Assembly (NCBI RefSeq): GCF_014138625.1
Contig: NZ_JACJHY010000010.1
Location: 1 to 64,000, forward strand
From: Aminobacter ciceronei
Lineage (GTDB): Bacteria; Pseudomonadota; Alphaproteobacteria; Rhizobiales; Rhizobiaceae
Length of the DNA stretch: 64,000 nt
Direction of reading: 5' to 3'
Both the position numbers and the translations under genes were made by a program. The notes below the pieces were generated by a model, which saw only the letters and a list, made by a program, of their open reading frames with translations, ran no database searches and had not been told where the DNA came from. The first letter of the stretch is position 1, and each line of letters starts with the position of its first letter. This document shows, piece after piece, positions 15,660 through 23,947 of this stretch.

Positions 15660-17597
15660 ATGAAAGCAGCAGCCGAAACGATGGGCGTCGCGTCCTTGCC
15701 CGCGCTCGAGCAGGTGAGCCCCGGCGTCGTGGTCCACCGCGATGTGATGGTGGCGATGCGCGACGGTGTCCGGCTCGCGGCCGACATCTATCGTCCGGCA
15801 AATGACGGCAGGGTGTTGGAAGACGCCCTGCCCGTCATCCTGGAACGTACCGCCTACGGCAAGGATGAGCGCTCGCGCTCGGAAATCGAACTCGGCATGA
15901 CAAGGCCGATGACGCGGGCCGAAGTCGCAAGCCACTTCGTCGGCCACGGCTATATCGTGATCTATCAGGATTGCCGCGGTCGACATGGTTCGGAAGGCGC
16001 GTTCACCAAGTACCTCGCCGAAGGTCCTGACGGTTACGACACGCTTGCCTGGATCGTCGAGCAACCCTGGTCGAATGGCAAGATCGGCACGATGGGGCTT
16101 TCATATGCCGCGCATACCCAGATGGCGCTGGCCTGTCTAAACCCGCCCGGCCTTGCTGCGATGGTCATGGACTCCGGTGGATTCTCGAATGCCTTTACCT
16201 GCGGCATTCGCCAGGGCGGCGCGTTTGAATTGAAGCAGGCAACCTGGGCGTACAACAATGCCCGCGAGAGCACCGCGGCCAAACACGACCCCAACCTGCT
16301 GCGCGCACTGGAAGCGGAGGATGTCAAAAGCTGGTTCAACGCCATGCCCTGGTCCGAGCGGCGCTCACCGGTGCGTTGGGTCCCCGAATACGAGGACTAT
16401 CTGCTCGAACAGTGGCGTCACGGCACCTTCGACGACTACTGGAAGCAGCCCGGCATCTATGCTGCCGAAAGCTACGATACCTTCCCGAACGTGCCGGTCG
16501 CGCTGTTGTCGAGCTGGTACGATGCCTATGTGAAAACCACCTTCGAGAATTACGAAGGACTGGCGCGTGACCGGGATCGTCCGATGGCGCTCATCATGGG
16601 CCCCAATCTGCACGGCAATCGCAACGCCACCTTCGCCGGCGATGTCGAGTTCGGCGCGGCCGCCCCCTTGGGCGGCAATGTCAGCGAAAGCTGGCTGGAG
16701 TTTCGCCGCCGCTGGTTCGACCGCTGGATGAAGGACGCAGACAATGGCGTCGACAGAGAAACCCGCGCGCGCCTGTTCGTCATGGGCGGTGGGTCGGGCC
16801 GCAAGACTCCGCAAGGCCGCCTCGACCATGGTGGGCGCTGGATCGCCGCGCCCGATTGGCCGGTACCGACCTCCGAGGAAACGGTGCTGCACCTCCACGA
16901 GGACGGCCGCCTGTCGACCGAGGCCCCTGCCCGGACGGCAGCTCCATTCGTCTACGACTTCGATCCGAAGCACCCCGTGCCGACCATCGGCGGCGCGCTG
17001 ACCAGCGGCCAACCGGTGTTCGAGGGCGGCGGCTTCGATCAGCGCGAGCAGGCGCGGTTCTTCGGCTGTGACAACACCAATCTGCCGCTTTCGGCTCGGC
17101 TGGACGTTCTCTCCTTCGAAACCGAGCCATTTGTCGAAGACATTGCCGTCGTCGGTCCGGTGACCGTTGAGCTTTTTGCTTCCACTGACGGCCCCGATAC
17201 CGACTTCACCGCAAAGCTGATCGACGTTTATCCGCCGAGCGAGGACTATCCCACCGGCTTCGCCATGATCCTGACGGACGGCATATTCCGCTGCCGATAC
17301 CGCGATGGCTTCGATGCGCCAAAACCCTGCGTCCCGGGCGAGGTGATGAGCATCACCATCGAACCCTTTGCCACGGCCAATCTGTTCAAGAAGGGCCATC
17401 GGCTTCGGCTCGACATATCCTCGAGCAATTTTCCCAAGTTCGACGTCAATCCCAACACCGGCGCACCGGAAGGCCGCGGCCGCGCCAAGCGTGTCGCCCG
17501 CAACATGGTCTATTGCGACCAGGAACGCGCCTCCCGCATCAGGTTGAGGACACTCTCGGCGGCTGCATTGCAGGATATCGCCCGGATTTCGGACTAG
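15660..17597 (+). CDS. CocE/NonD-family serine hydrolase
   Basis: A 645-residue hydrolase of the X-Pro dipeptidyl-peptidase/cocaine-esterase class. An N-terminal alpha/beta-hydrolase domain (about 20-330) carries the nucleophile elbow GLSYAA. The preceding DCRGRHGSEG loop and the PNLHGN segment probably supply oxyanion and histidine functions. A C-terminal jelly-roll domain (about 400-640) includes VTVELFASTDGPDTDF and RLRLDISSSNFPKFDVNPN. Members cleave esters or amides, such as N-acyl amino compounds. No signal peptide is seen, so it is cytoplasmic. It starts 7 bases after the binding-protein gene, so the imported compound is probably its substrate. A reading-frame extension to 15612 lacks support. 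Confidence 0.88.
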   Translation: MKAAAETMGVASLPALEQVSPGVVVHRDVMVAMRDGVRLAADIYRPANDGRVLEDALPVILERTAYGKDERSRSEIELGMTRPMTRAEVASHFVGHGYIVIYQDCRGRHGSEGAFTKYLAEGPDGYDTLAWIVEQPWSNGKIGTMGLSYAAHTQMALACLNPPGLAAMVMDSGGFSNAFTCGIRQGGAFELKQATWAYNNARESTAAKHDPNLLRALEAEDVKSWFNAMPWSERRSPVRWVPEYEDYLLEQWRHGTFDDYWKQPGIYAAESYDTFPNVPVALLSSWYDAYVKTTFENYEGLARDRDRPMALIMGPNLHGNRNATFAGDVEFGAAAPLGGNVSESWLEFRRRWFDRWMKDADNGVDRETRARLFVMGGGSGRKTPQGRLDHGGRWIAAPDWPVPTSEETVLHLHEDGRLSTEAPARTAAPFVYDFDPKHPVPTIGGALTSGQPVFEGGGFDQREQARFFGCDNTNLPLSARLDVLSFETEPFVEDIAVVGPVTVELFASTDGPDTDFTAKLIDVYPPSEDYPTGFAMILTDGIFRCRYRDGFDAPKPCVPGEVMSITIEPFATANLFKKGHRLRLDISSSNFPKFDVNPNTGAPEGRGRAKRVARNMVYCDQERASRIRLRTLSAAALQDIARISD

Positions 17598-17598
17598 C

Positions 17599-17692
17599 GT
17601 TTCCGCTTTTCTTCGAATCGCGGAAACTCTCCATCCTCTTGTTTCTGCGCAATTCCGGACAGAAAACCGCTGCACACTTTTCCTGGAATTGC
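17599..17692. repeat. Rhizobial intergenic palindromic element (RIME-like)
   Basis: The first hairpin pairs gtttccgc (17599-17606) with gcggaaac (17620-17627), just after the hydrolase stop. A second inverted repeat pairs gcaattcc (17649-17656) with ggaattgc (17685-17692), enclosing agaaaaccgctgcacac. This two-palindrome pattern matches, from memory, the dispersed intergenic elements of Rhizobium/Mesorhizobium/Brucella relatives. It may also end transcription of the ABC operon. The rest of the gap to 17870 holds nothing that I recognise. Confidence 0.6.
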
Positions 17693-17870
17693 TCCAGGCT
17701 CTGTCCTGGCGAATTGACCGCCAACCGGGTCGAATGTCCCGATGCCGGATGTCACCGCTCGACTATGGCGGTGGCATCGTCATGATATCCCGAATGATTC
17801 GACGCAGACTTGGCCAGCGCCAGCGACGAGGCACAGCCTTGGCCCAGCGTTAATGCGGTGAGAAAACCTG

Positions 17871-18539
17871 TTGCTCGAGACGGCACTCTACAGCCCGGTA
17901 AAACGCTTCCTCGAAGGCCTCGGCTTCGAGGTCAAGGGCGAGATCGGCGGCTGCGACCTGCTGGCGCTGAGCGGCGATGCGCCGCCCATCGTCGTCGTCT
18001 GCGAACTGAAGCTGCAGTTCAATCTCGAGCTGATCCTGCAAGGTGTCGATCGTGCTGCCGCCGCCGACGAGATCTGGCTTGCCGCCCGCATGTCGCCGCG
18101 CGGCAAGGGCCGTGAGGGCGACAAACGCTTCCGCAATCTCTGCCGTCGCCTGGGTTTCGGCCTGCTCGGCATATTCGACGACGAACGGGTCGAAGTCCTG
18201 CTCAGCCCGGAGGCACCGGCGCCGCGCCGCGATCCGAAACGGCGCTCGCGCCTCGTATCAGAACATCGCCGGAGGCATGGAGACCCAGTCGTCGGCGGTG
18301 GTTCGCGCGCGCCGATCATGACCGCCTATCGCCAGGACGCGCTGAAATGCGCCGTGGCCCTTGTCGACGGCCCCAGGCGGCCGCGCGACCTCAGCCAGTC
18401 AGTGTCGCGCGCGCCAAAAATCCTGCAGGACAATGTTTATGGCTGGTTCGTCCGCATTGATCGCGGCATCTACGAATTGACGGATACGGGTCGTGCTGCG
18501 CTGCAGCGCTGGCCTCAGCAGCCGCCCGCCGTGATCTGA
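17871..18539 (+). CDS. DUF2161 family, PD-(D/E)XK-type nuclease-like protein
   Basis: A 222-residue protein matching DUF2161, a predicted PD-(D/E)XK phosphodiesterase family. The putative active site is the aspartate in GGCDLLAL (about residue 28) and the E-x-K in VVVCELKLQFN (about 45-47), the right spacing for this nuclease fold. A C-terminal helix-turn-helix-like part (about 150-215) ends with a YELTDTGRAAL winged-helix signature. The start is a TTG; upstream frames are closed by a stop and no ATG fits. A role in nucleic acid metabolism is inferred. It lies back to back (convergent) with ppkA and is not obviously part of the secretion locus. Confidence 0.78.
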   Translation: MLETALYSPVKRFLEGLGFEVKGEIGGCDLLALSGDAPPIVVVCELKLQFNLELILQGVDRAAAADEIWLAARMSPRGKGREGDKRFRNLCRRLGFGLLGIFDDERVEVLLSPEAPAPRRDPKRRSRLVSEHRRRHGDPVVGGGSRAPIMTAYRQDALKCAVALVDGPRRPRDLSQSVSRAPKILQDNVYGWFVRIDRGIYELTDTGRAALQRWPQQPPAVI

Positions 18540-18546
18540 ATGAAAC

Positions 18547-20583
18547 TCAACGGTCGAACAGGAAATAGGCAAAGGCGATGCCGGCGGCGTTCGGCTGTGC
18601 TTCGATCTCCGTGCGGATCTTCGGGAACAGGTCGGAAGCGAGCTCGGGGTCCTTGATGTCGGCAGCCTTGATGCCGCTGTCGCTCGCCAGCGCCACGATC
18701 AGATGCGGTTCGGGCGCCGTGGCCTCCTGGTCGTTGAGCGGGAACAGCTTCATGCTGAAGCTCGCCGCGTCGGGCCCGGATTTCTTGAGCAGGCTGGCGA
18801 AGTTGTAGACGACGCCGTCCTTGCCGATCAGCAGCAGATTGACATTGCGGCTGCCGGTCCGGCTCAGCGTGCCTTGCAGCGAGTCTCCGACCTTGAGGTT
18901 GTCCTTGTTCAACTGCAGGGTCGGGCCCTGGCCGGTGTCCGGATGCACCGCCTCGAGGAAATCGGCGACTGGGCACTGCTCGCGCTCGATCATGCGCGGA
19001 TTGACCTTTGGGCCGTTGCCGAAGGCCGAAGCAAAGTCGCGGCTCAGCTTGTCGAACGGCGCCTTCGAGGTCGCCAGCCCCTCGACCTCGGGGCTGGGCG
19101 CCGATACGTTGGCGACCGAAGCGTAGAAGCAGGGACCGCCGTCGAAGGCCTTGAACCAGTCGGCAGCACTCATCGCAGCCTTCGGGGGCTCGGGCAAGGC
19201 AATTGGCTTGACCGGCTCGGCGGGCTTCGGCTTGGCGATGTCAGTCGGCGCCGGCGCCTTTGCCTCGGTTACAGGCGCGGGCTCTGGCAAAGGCTTGGCC
19301 GGAACCTGCACCGTCTCCTTGGGTACGGGCGGCGCCGGCGTGAGTTTGCCGCCAGCGGCTTCCTGCCCCGATGTCACATCAGTTTCTCCCGGCAGGAGCC
19401 CGTCCATCAACCCGGAGAAATAGGCGCCGGCGCCCAGGGCGGCCACGGCGGCCAGCAAGACTGCACCTACCAGCGCACCGCGTGGTGACTTGGTTGCGCT
19501 CGCGGCGGGTGCAGGTTTGGGGGCTGCTCTTTGCCGTGGGTCGGGCATTGGCCTGCCCGTCGTACCGGCGGTGCGCCACGGCGCATCGCGCGGCAGCACT
19601 GCCTCGGGCGGCAACGACTTCTGCCCGCTCGATGCCGATCCCGGCGGCCGCCAGGCCTCGGCGGGCTTGCGCTGTTCCTGGTCGTGCACGGGCATGCCAG
19701 GCAGCGTCAAGGGTGGCGTGGTGGCGCCGCCGGTCTCGCGCAGCCATTCGACGATCGCCGCCGCACTTTCCGGGCGATCCCTGGGGTCGGGCTGCAGCAT
19801 CGATTGCAGCAACGGCAGAAGATCGGGGTCGATGCCGGTCAGGTCCGGTACCGTGCGGCGTTTCTCGATCACCTCGACCGGCGATCCGCCCATGTCGAGC
19901 TGCTTGCCGCGCAAGGCGGCCGCCAGCACCAGGCCGAGGCTGTAGATGTCGGACTGGTCGGTAATTTCACCGCCATACAGCCCGAGCTGCTCGGGCGACA
20001 CAAAACTGTATTTGCCGGCGAAGCTGCCGCCGAGCAAAGTGCCGCCGCCGACATTGGCCGAGCGCGCGATGCCGAAATCGATGATCTTGGTCTTCTCGAC
20101 CTTGCCGCCTGGCAGGACGATATTGTCGGGCGACAGATCGCGGTGGATGACACCTGCCTCATGCGCCACCGACAGGCCGGAGGCCACGCGAGCCAGCATC
20201 TTGCGCGCCTCGCGCGTGTCGAGCGGGCCGTTGCGGATGCGCTCGCCGAGCGACTGGCCGTCGACGAACTCCATGGCGAGATAGGGCCGGCCGATGGTCG
20301 GATCGATGGTGAAGACGTGATAGCGAACGATGGCGTCGTTGGAGAGGTGGTTGAGGATCGAGGCCTCCTTGCGGAACAGCGCCAGGATGCCCTGGTCGCG
20401 CGCGAATTCACGCAGCACCACCTTGATCGCCACCGGGTCGCCGGTTTGGATGTTATGGCCGCGATAGACCTCGCCCATGCCGCCGGTGGCGATATGCTCG
20501 TCGATTTCGTAGATGCCGTTGAGCTGCACGCCCTTATGGACACCGGTATCGGGCGCGATACGTGTCTTGTCCTCCGGCGTCAT
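18547..20583 (-). CDS. ppkA: T6SS serine/threonine protein kinase
   Basis: A 678-residue Hanks-type kinase. The kinase domain spans about residues 24-285, with glycine loop TGGMGEVY, ATP lysine K54, catalytic HRDLSPDN (D149), DFG at 169-171 and the SPE segment at 196-198, all intact. A proline-rich linker and one membrane helix (about 370-393) follow. A periplasmic part ends in a DUF4384-like domain (LQLNKDNLKVGDSLQGTLSR onward). In Pseudomonas and Agrobacterium the equivalent kinase switches the T6SS on through FHA proteins. Its N-terminus carries K-T7-R-I, resembling motifs near the N-termini of both TssL proteins here. It is divergent from the caspase-like gene, with 255 bases between and no other feature seen. 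Confidence 0.92.
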   Translation of the reverse strand: MTPEDKTRIAPDTGVHKGVQLNGIYEIDEHIATGGMGEVYRGHNIQTGDPVAIKVVLREFARDQGILALFRKEASILNHLSNDAIVRYHVFTIDPTIGRPYLAMEFVDGQSLGERIRNGPLDTREARKMLARVASGLSVAHEAGVIHRDLSPDNIVLPGGKVEKTKIIDFGIARSANVGGGTLLGGSFAGKYSFVSPEQLGLYGGEITDQSDIYSLGLVLAAALRGKQLDMGGSPVEVIEKRRTVPDLTGIDPDLLPLLQSMLQPDPRDRPESAAAIVEWLRETGGATTPPLTLPGMPVHDQEQRKPAEAWRPPGSASSGQKSLPPEAVLPRDAPWRTAGTTGRPMPDPRQRAAPKPAPAASATKSPRGALVGAVLLAAVAALGAGAYFSGLMDGLLPGETDVTSGQEAAGGKLTPAPPVPKETVQVPAKPLPEPAPVTEAKAPAPTDIAKPKPAEPVKPIALPEPPKAAMSAADWFKAFDGGPCFYASVANVSAPSPEVEGLATSKAPFDKLSRDFASAFGNGPKVNPRMIEREQCPVADFLEAVHPDTGQGPTLQLNKDNLKVGDSLQGTLSRTGSRNVNLLLIGKDGVVYNFASLLKKSGPDAASFSMKLFPLNDQEATAPEPHLIVALASDSGIKAADIKDPELASDLFPKIRTEIEAQPNAAGIAFAYFLFDR

Positions 20584-20838
20584 GACCTGGTTCCATCCAT
20601 GCGTGAGCGCCGTTCGGCCATTGCTTCACACCTGCGATTTTTCGATCACCGGACTGACAATAACACGGATTTTCGCGATCGGGACTTTTGCTCGCGAGGC
20701 CTTTGCGGGCGCCGGGCAATAGGCCGTTTGATCTATGTCGACTGCGTTGACACCGATCCGCCTGAGGAGGATGCTTGAACGCTAACAATGCAAGCCGTGC
20801 CAAGCCTGTAACGACTGCGTGTCCGGAAGGAGCAGTTC

Positions 20839-23643
20839 ATGGTATGCGAAGGCTGCTTGCCCGCTCTCAATGCTGGCATATTCAAGCGCATGAGCGGCGC
20901 TCTCGCCGCCTGCGGTCTCATCCTGCTCCTAGCCCTGAGCACAGCCTTGGCGGCTGACGGCGTGTCAGGCCGCCGCGCTGCACTGGTCATCGGCAACACC
21001 GCCTACCAGCATCTGGCCCCGCTGCCCAACCCCGCCAACGACGCCGACCGCATCCGCGAGGTGCTGGAACGCGCCAATTTCGAGGTCACGCTCGGCAAGG
21101 ATCTCGACAAGAAGGGCCTGGAGGAAACCATTCTCGGCTTCCTCCGCACGCTCAACGATGGTGACGTCGCGCTGTTCTACTACAGTGGCCATGCCGTGCA
21201 GGTCGGCGGCCACAATTTCATGATCCCTGTCGATGCGACCCTGGCGACCTCCTACGACCTCGAGGTCCAAGCCTACAACATGTCGAGCCTGCTCGAATAC
21301 ATGCGCGAAACCTCCTCGCTGCAGATCGCGATCCTCGACGCCTGCCGCGACAATCCCTTCGCCAACAATTCCTATTATGTCGGCCAGGCCAAGGTCGCGG
21401 TCGAGGGAAAGAAGGGCCTGGCCTCGGTCGCGCCGCAGGACGGCACGCTGATCGTCTATTCGACCGCGCCCGACCGTGTCGCGCTCGACGGCAATGATGG
21501 ACTTAGCCCGTTCACCGGCACCTTCGCCGAATATGCATTGAAGCCGAATGTCGAAGTCCGCAAGCTGCTCAGCGACATCCGCGCCGAGGTGATCAAGCGC
21601 ACCGACGGGCGCCAGACCCCTTGGGACGCCTCGAGCCTTACCTCATCCTTCTTCTTCGTAACCCGCCAGAACCTTTTGATCATAGAGGATATGCGCGAAG
21701 TCCGCGTTGCGCCTGAAACCAAGGAAGTGGCGCTGCGCATCTCGCCGCCGATCACCAGCGGCAATGCCGAGCTGACGGTCAATTTCACCAAGCTGCCCGA
21801 TCAGGGCACGCTCTGGCTCGGCGACCAGCAGCTCAGCCTCGACAGCAAGATCGCGGCCGACCGCATCGAGGAAGTCATGTTCAAGCCGGCATCCGCCGAC
21901 ATGACCGCCGACGAGGTGCGCTACACCGTGACCACCGATGGCGGCCGCAGCGCCAGCGGCATCGTCCGCGTCGTCGTCGATAACAAGGCCGTCGCCGAGG
22001 CACAGGTCAAGCCGGCGCTCAACATCCAGCAAGGCGACGAGCCGAAACCGGCCGCGCCCGAACCGGCCAAGCCGATCCTGGTCGCCATGGCATCCGACAT
22101 CGGCACCGGCTTCGCCGCCATGCCCGAAGAGGTGGTGCGCTCGACGAGTGCTGCGCCCACCGGCTGGCTCCGTCTGGAAAAGCGCGATCCGGAGACGCAA
22201 GTGGCGGTCGACGGCAAGATCGTTTCCGAGGGCGACCTGATCAAGGCCGAAGACATCACCAAGCTGCGTATCCGCCCGTCGCTCAAACTCGTCGCCGCCG
22301 AGGACGATGCCACGCCGGTGACGGAGACGGTGGCGATGAACACCAGCGGCAGCACCGGCAAGGTCGACACCAGCACCGACAGCATGGAGGTCAAGCCGCT
22401 CCCCCTGCCCGCCGACAAAGCGCCCGCCAAGGAGCCGCTGCGCACCGTCGTGCTGATGCCGGCGGTCAAGACCGCAGCACCCGCCCCGATCACCATCAAC
22501 GTCGCCGTCTCGGTCAATGAATGCGACACGCTCGCCGCCGAACCGCTCGACGTCCAGGCAGTTGCCGACGGCAAGCTGCCCAACGACATCGACGTGCCCA
22601 GGGCGCTCACCGCCTGCAAGGCAGCCGCCGAGCAGCATCCCGAGGTGGCGCGGTTCAAGTACCAGTACGCGCGGGCGCTTTATGCCGAAGGCAATTTCAA
22701 GGAGGCCCTCACCGAACTCAACGCCGCCAGCGACGCCGGCCACGTCCGCGCCAGCTATTTGCTCGGCAGGCTCTATCAGTTCGGCGCAGCCGTCGAGCGA
22801 GACCCGGCCAAGGCAATCCCGTTGTTCGAATCCGGCGCGAAACGCGGCGATCCTTATTCGCAATATGCGCTGGGCCGTGCGCTCGTCACGGGGCTCGGCA
22901 CCAAGCCCGACATCGACCGCGGCATGGCAATGGTCGCGAGTGCGGCCGAGTCCGGCCACACATATGCGATGAACATGCTGGGCACCGAGTACCTGTCGGG
23001 ACAACATGTCGCTAAAGACGAGGCCCGCGCCCTCAAGTTCATCACGGAATCCTCGGATCGCAACGACGTCTACGGCATGGTCTTGCTCGGTATCCTCTAT
23101 CGCGATGGAGCAGGCGTACAGAAGGACACCAAGCACGCCGCCGAATTGTTTGAGAAGGCCCGCGCAATGGGGCATCCATATGCCGGTCGGTTGCTAGCGC
23201 GCCTTGCCGAGCGAGAGAACACAGCTGATGCGGCAACAATCTCAACCTGGTACCGCGAAAGCGCCGAGAGGGGCGACGCATGGGGTGCCTTCTACGCTGC
23301 CGAGTTACTGAAGGACAATCCGACACTGCAGAAAGACAACGGTGAGATCGCCCGCCTTTACGCCTTGTCCGCCTCATTCAACTTCAAGGACGCTTCCGAT
23401 CAGGCAAAGAAGGCATTGGGAGGCGTCGACGCTCTGACAATCGGCAAGGAAGTGCAACTTGCGCTCAAACGTGCCGGCCAAGATGTCGGCGAAATTGATG
23501 GCAGGCTTGGACCGCGAACCCGCCAAGCCGCAAGCACCGTTCTTGGAACGGCCGCACCGCGTAATTCCGGGGAGCTACTGAGCGACCTCCTGCACAAGGA
23601 ATGGATCGAAACACGACCACGTTTGGACATGCTGGGCTCATGA
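20839..23643 (+). CDS. Caspase-fold (peptidase C14) protein with Sel1 repeats and a peptidoglycan-binding-like end
   Basis: A 934-residue protein. A leader with a hydrophobic helix (about 20-39, ending ALAA) predicts export. The caspase-like domain (about 42-280) has catalytic His118 in YYSGHAVQ and Cys169 in LDACRDN, both intact. A low-complexity middle follows. Sel1-type TPR repeats (about 610-860) include ASYLLGRLYQFGAAV and YAMNMLGTEYLSG. A short end resembles a peptidoglycan-binding domain (about 872-910, ALKRAGQDVGEIDGRLGPRTR). The ATG at 20839 has aaggag six bases upstream. It lies between ppkA and clpV, so a T6SS role is likely but unproven. Related caspase/Sel1 proteins are common in rhizobia; their targets are unknown to me. 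Confidence 0.85.
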   Translation: MVCEGCLPALNAGIFKRMSGALAACGLILLLALSTALAADGVSGRRAALVIGNTAYQHLAPLPNPANDADRIREVLERANFEVTLGKDLDKKGLEETILGFLRTLNDGDVALFYYSGHAVQVGGHNFMIPVDATLATSYDLEVQAYNMSSLLEYMRETSSLQIAILDACRDNPFANNSYYVGQAKVAVEGKKGLASVAPQDGTLIVYSTAPDRVALDGNDGLSPFTGTFAEYALKPNVEVRKLLSDIRAEVIKRTDGRQTPWDASSLTSSFFFVTRQNLLIIEDMREVRVAPETKEVALRISPPITSGNAELTVNFTKLPDQGTLWLGDQQLSLDSKIAADRIEEVMFKPASADMTADEVRYTVTTDGGRSASGIVRVVVDNKAVAEAQVKPALNIQQGDEPKPAAPEPAKPILVAMASDIGTGFAAMPEEVVRSTSAAPTGWLRLEKRDPETQVAVDGKIVSEGDLIKAEDITKLRIRPSLKLVAAEDDATPVTETVAMNTSGSTGKVDTSTDSMEVKPLPLPADKAPAKEPLRTVVLMPAVKTAAPAPITINVAVSVNECDTLAAEPLDVQAVADGKLPNDIDVPRALTACKAAAEQHPEVARFKYQYARALYAEGNFKEALTELNAASDAGHVRASYLLGRLYQFGAAVERDPAKAIPLFESGAKRGDPYSQYALGRALVTGLGTKPDIDRGMAMVASAAESGHTYAMNMLGTEYLSGQHVAKDEARALKFITESSDRNDVYGMVLLGILYRDGAGVQKDTKHAAELFEKARAMGHPYAGRLLARLAERENTADAATISTWYRESAERGDAWGAFYAAELLKDNPTLQKDNGEIARLYALSASFNFKDASDQAKKALGGVDALTIGKEVQLALKRAGQDVGEIDGRLGPRTRQAASTVLGTAAPRNSGELLSDLLHKEWIETRPRLDMLGS

Positions 23644-23657
23644 AGGGGAGACGTTAC

Positions 23658-23918
23658 ATGCGATCGCATACCATCAGTCTTCTAATGGCGACCGTGCTTA
23701 CGCCGCTGGGCGGTTGTGGTTCCTTGATGAAGGTCGAAGAGCAGGCAGCTGTTCAGCCGGTACAGGTCCAGAAAGTGGCGCCTGCGAAGAAGGTCGCTGT
23801 CGCGGCTCCGGTTCAGCCAAGGGTCGTCAAGAAGCCGATCGTTCCGGCGACGCCGAGCGTTGAACGCAGCGAAAGAAGCGATAGTGGTGGTGGTGGCGAC
23901 GGTGGAAGCCCTTGGTAG
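23658..23918 (+). CDS. Small lipoprotein, proline/lysine/valine-rich
   Basis: An 86-residue lipoprotein with signal sequence RSHTISLLMATVLTPLGGC; the lipobox LGGC predicts lipidation at Cys20. The mature part is unstructured-looking, with repeated Val-Lys-Pro-Ala patterns and a glycine/serine tail. I start it at 23658 because ggggag is about 7 bases upstream; an in-frame ATG at 23640 overlaps the caspase stop. It is co-transcribed with the caspase/Sel1 gene and probably sits in the outer or inner membrane facing the periplasm. No family is recognised. Confidence 0.7.
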   Translation: MRSHTISLLMATVLTPLGGCGSLMKVEEQAAVQPVQVQKVAPAKKVAVAAPVQPRVVKKPIVPATPSVERSERSDSGGGGDGGSPW

Positions 23919-23947
23919 GGCGTTGCAGCACCTACCCCGCAGGTGAA

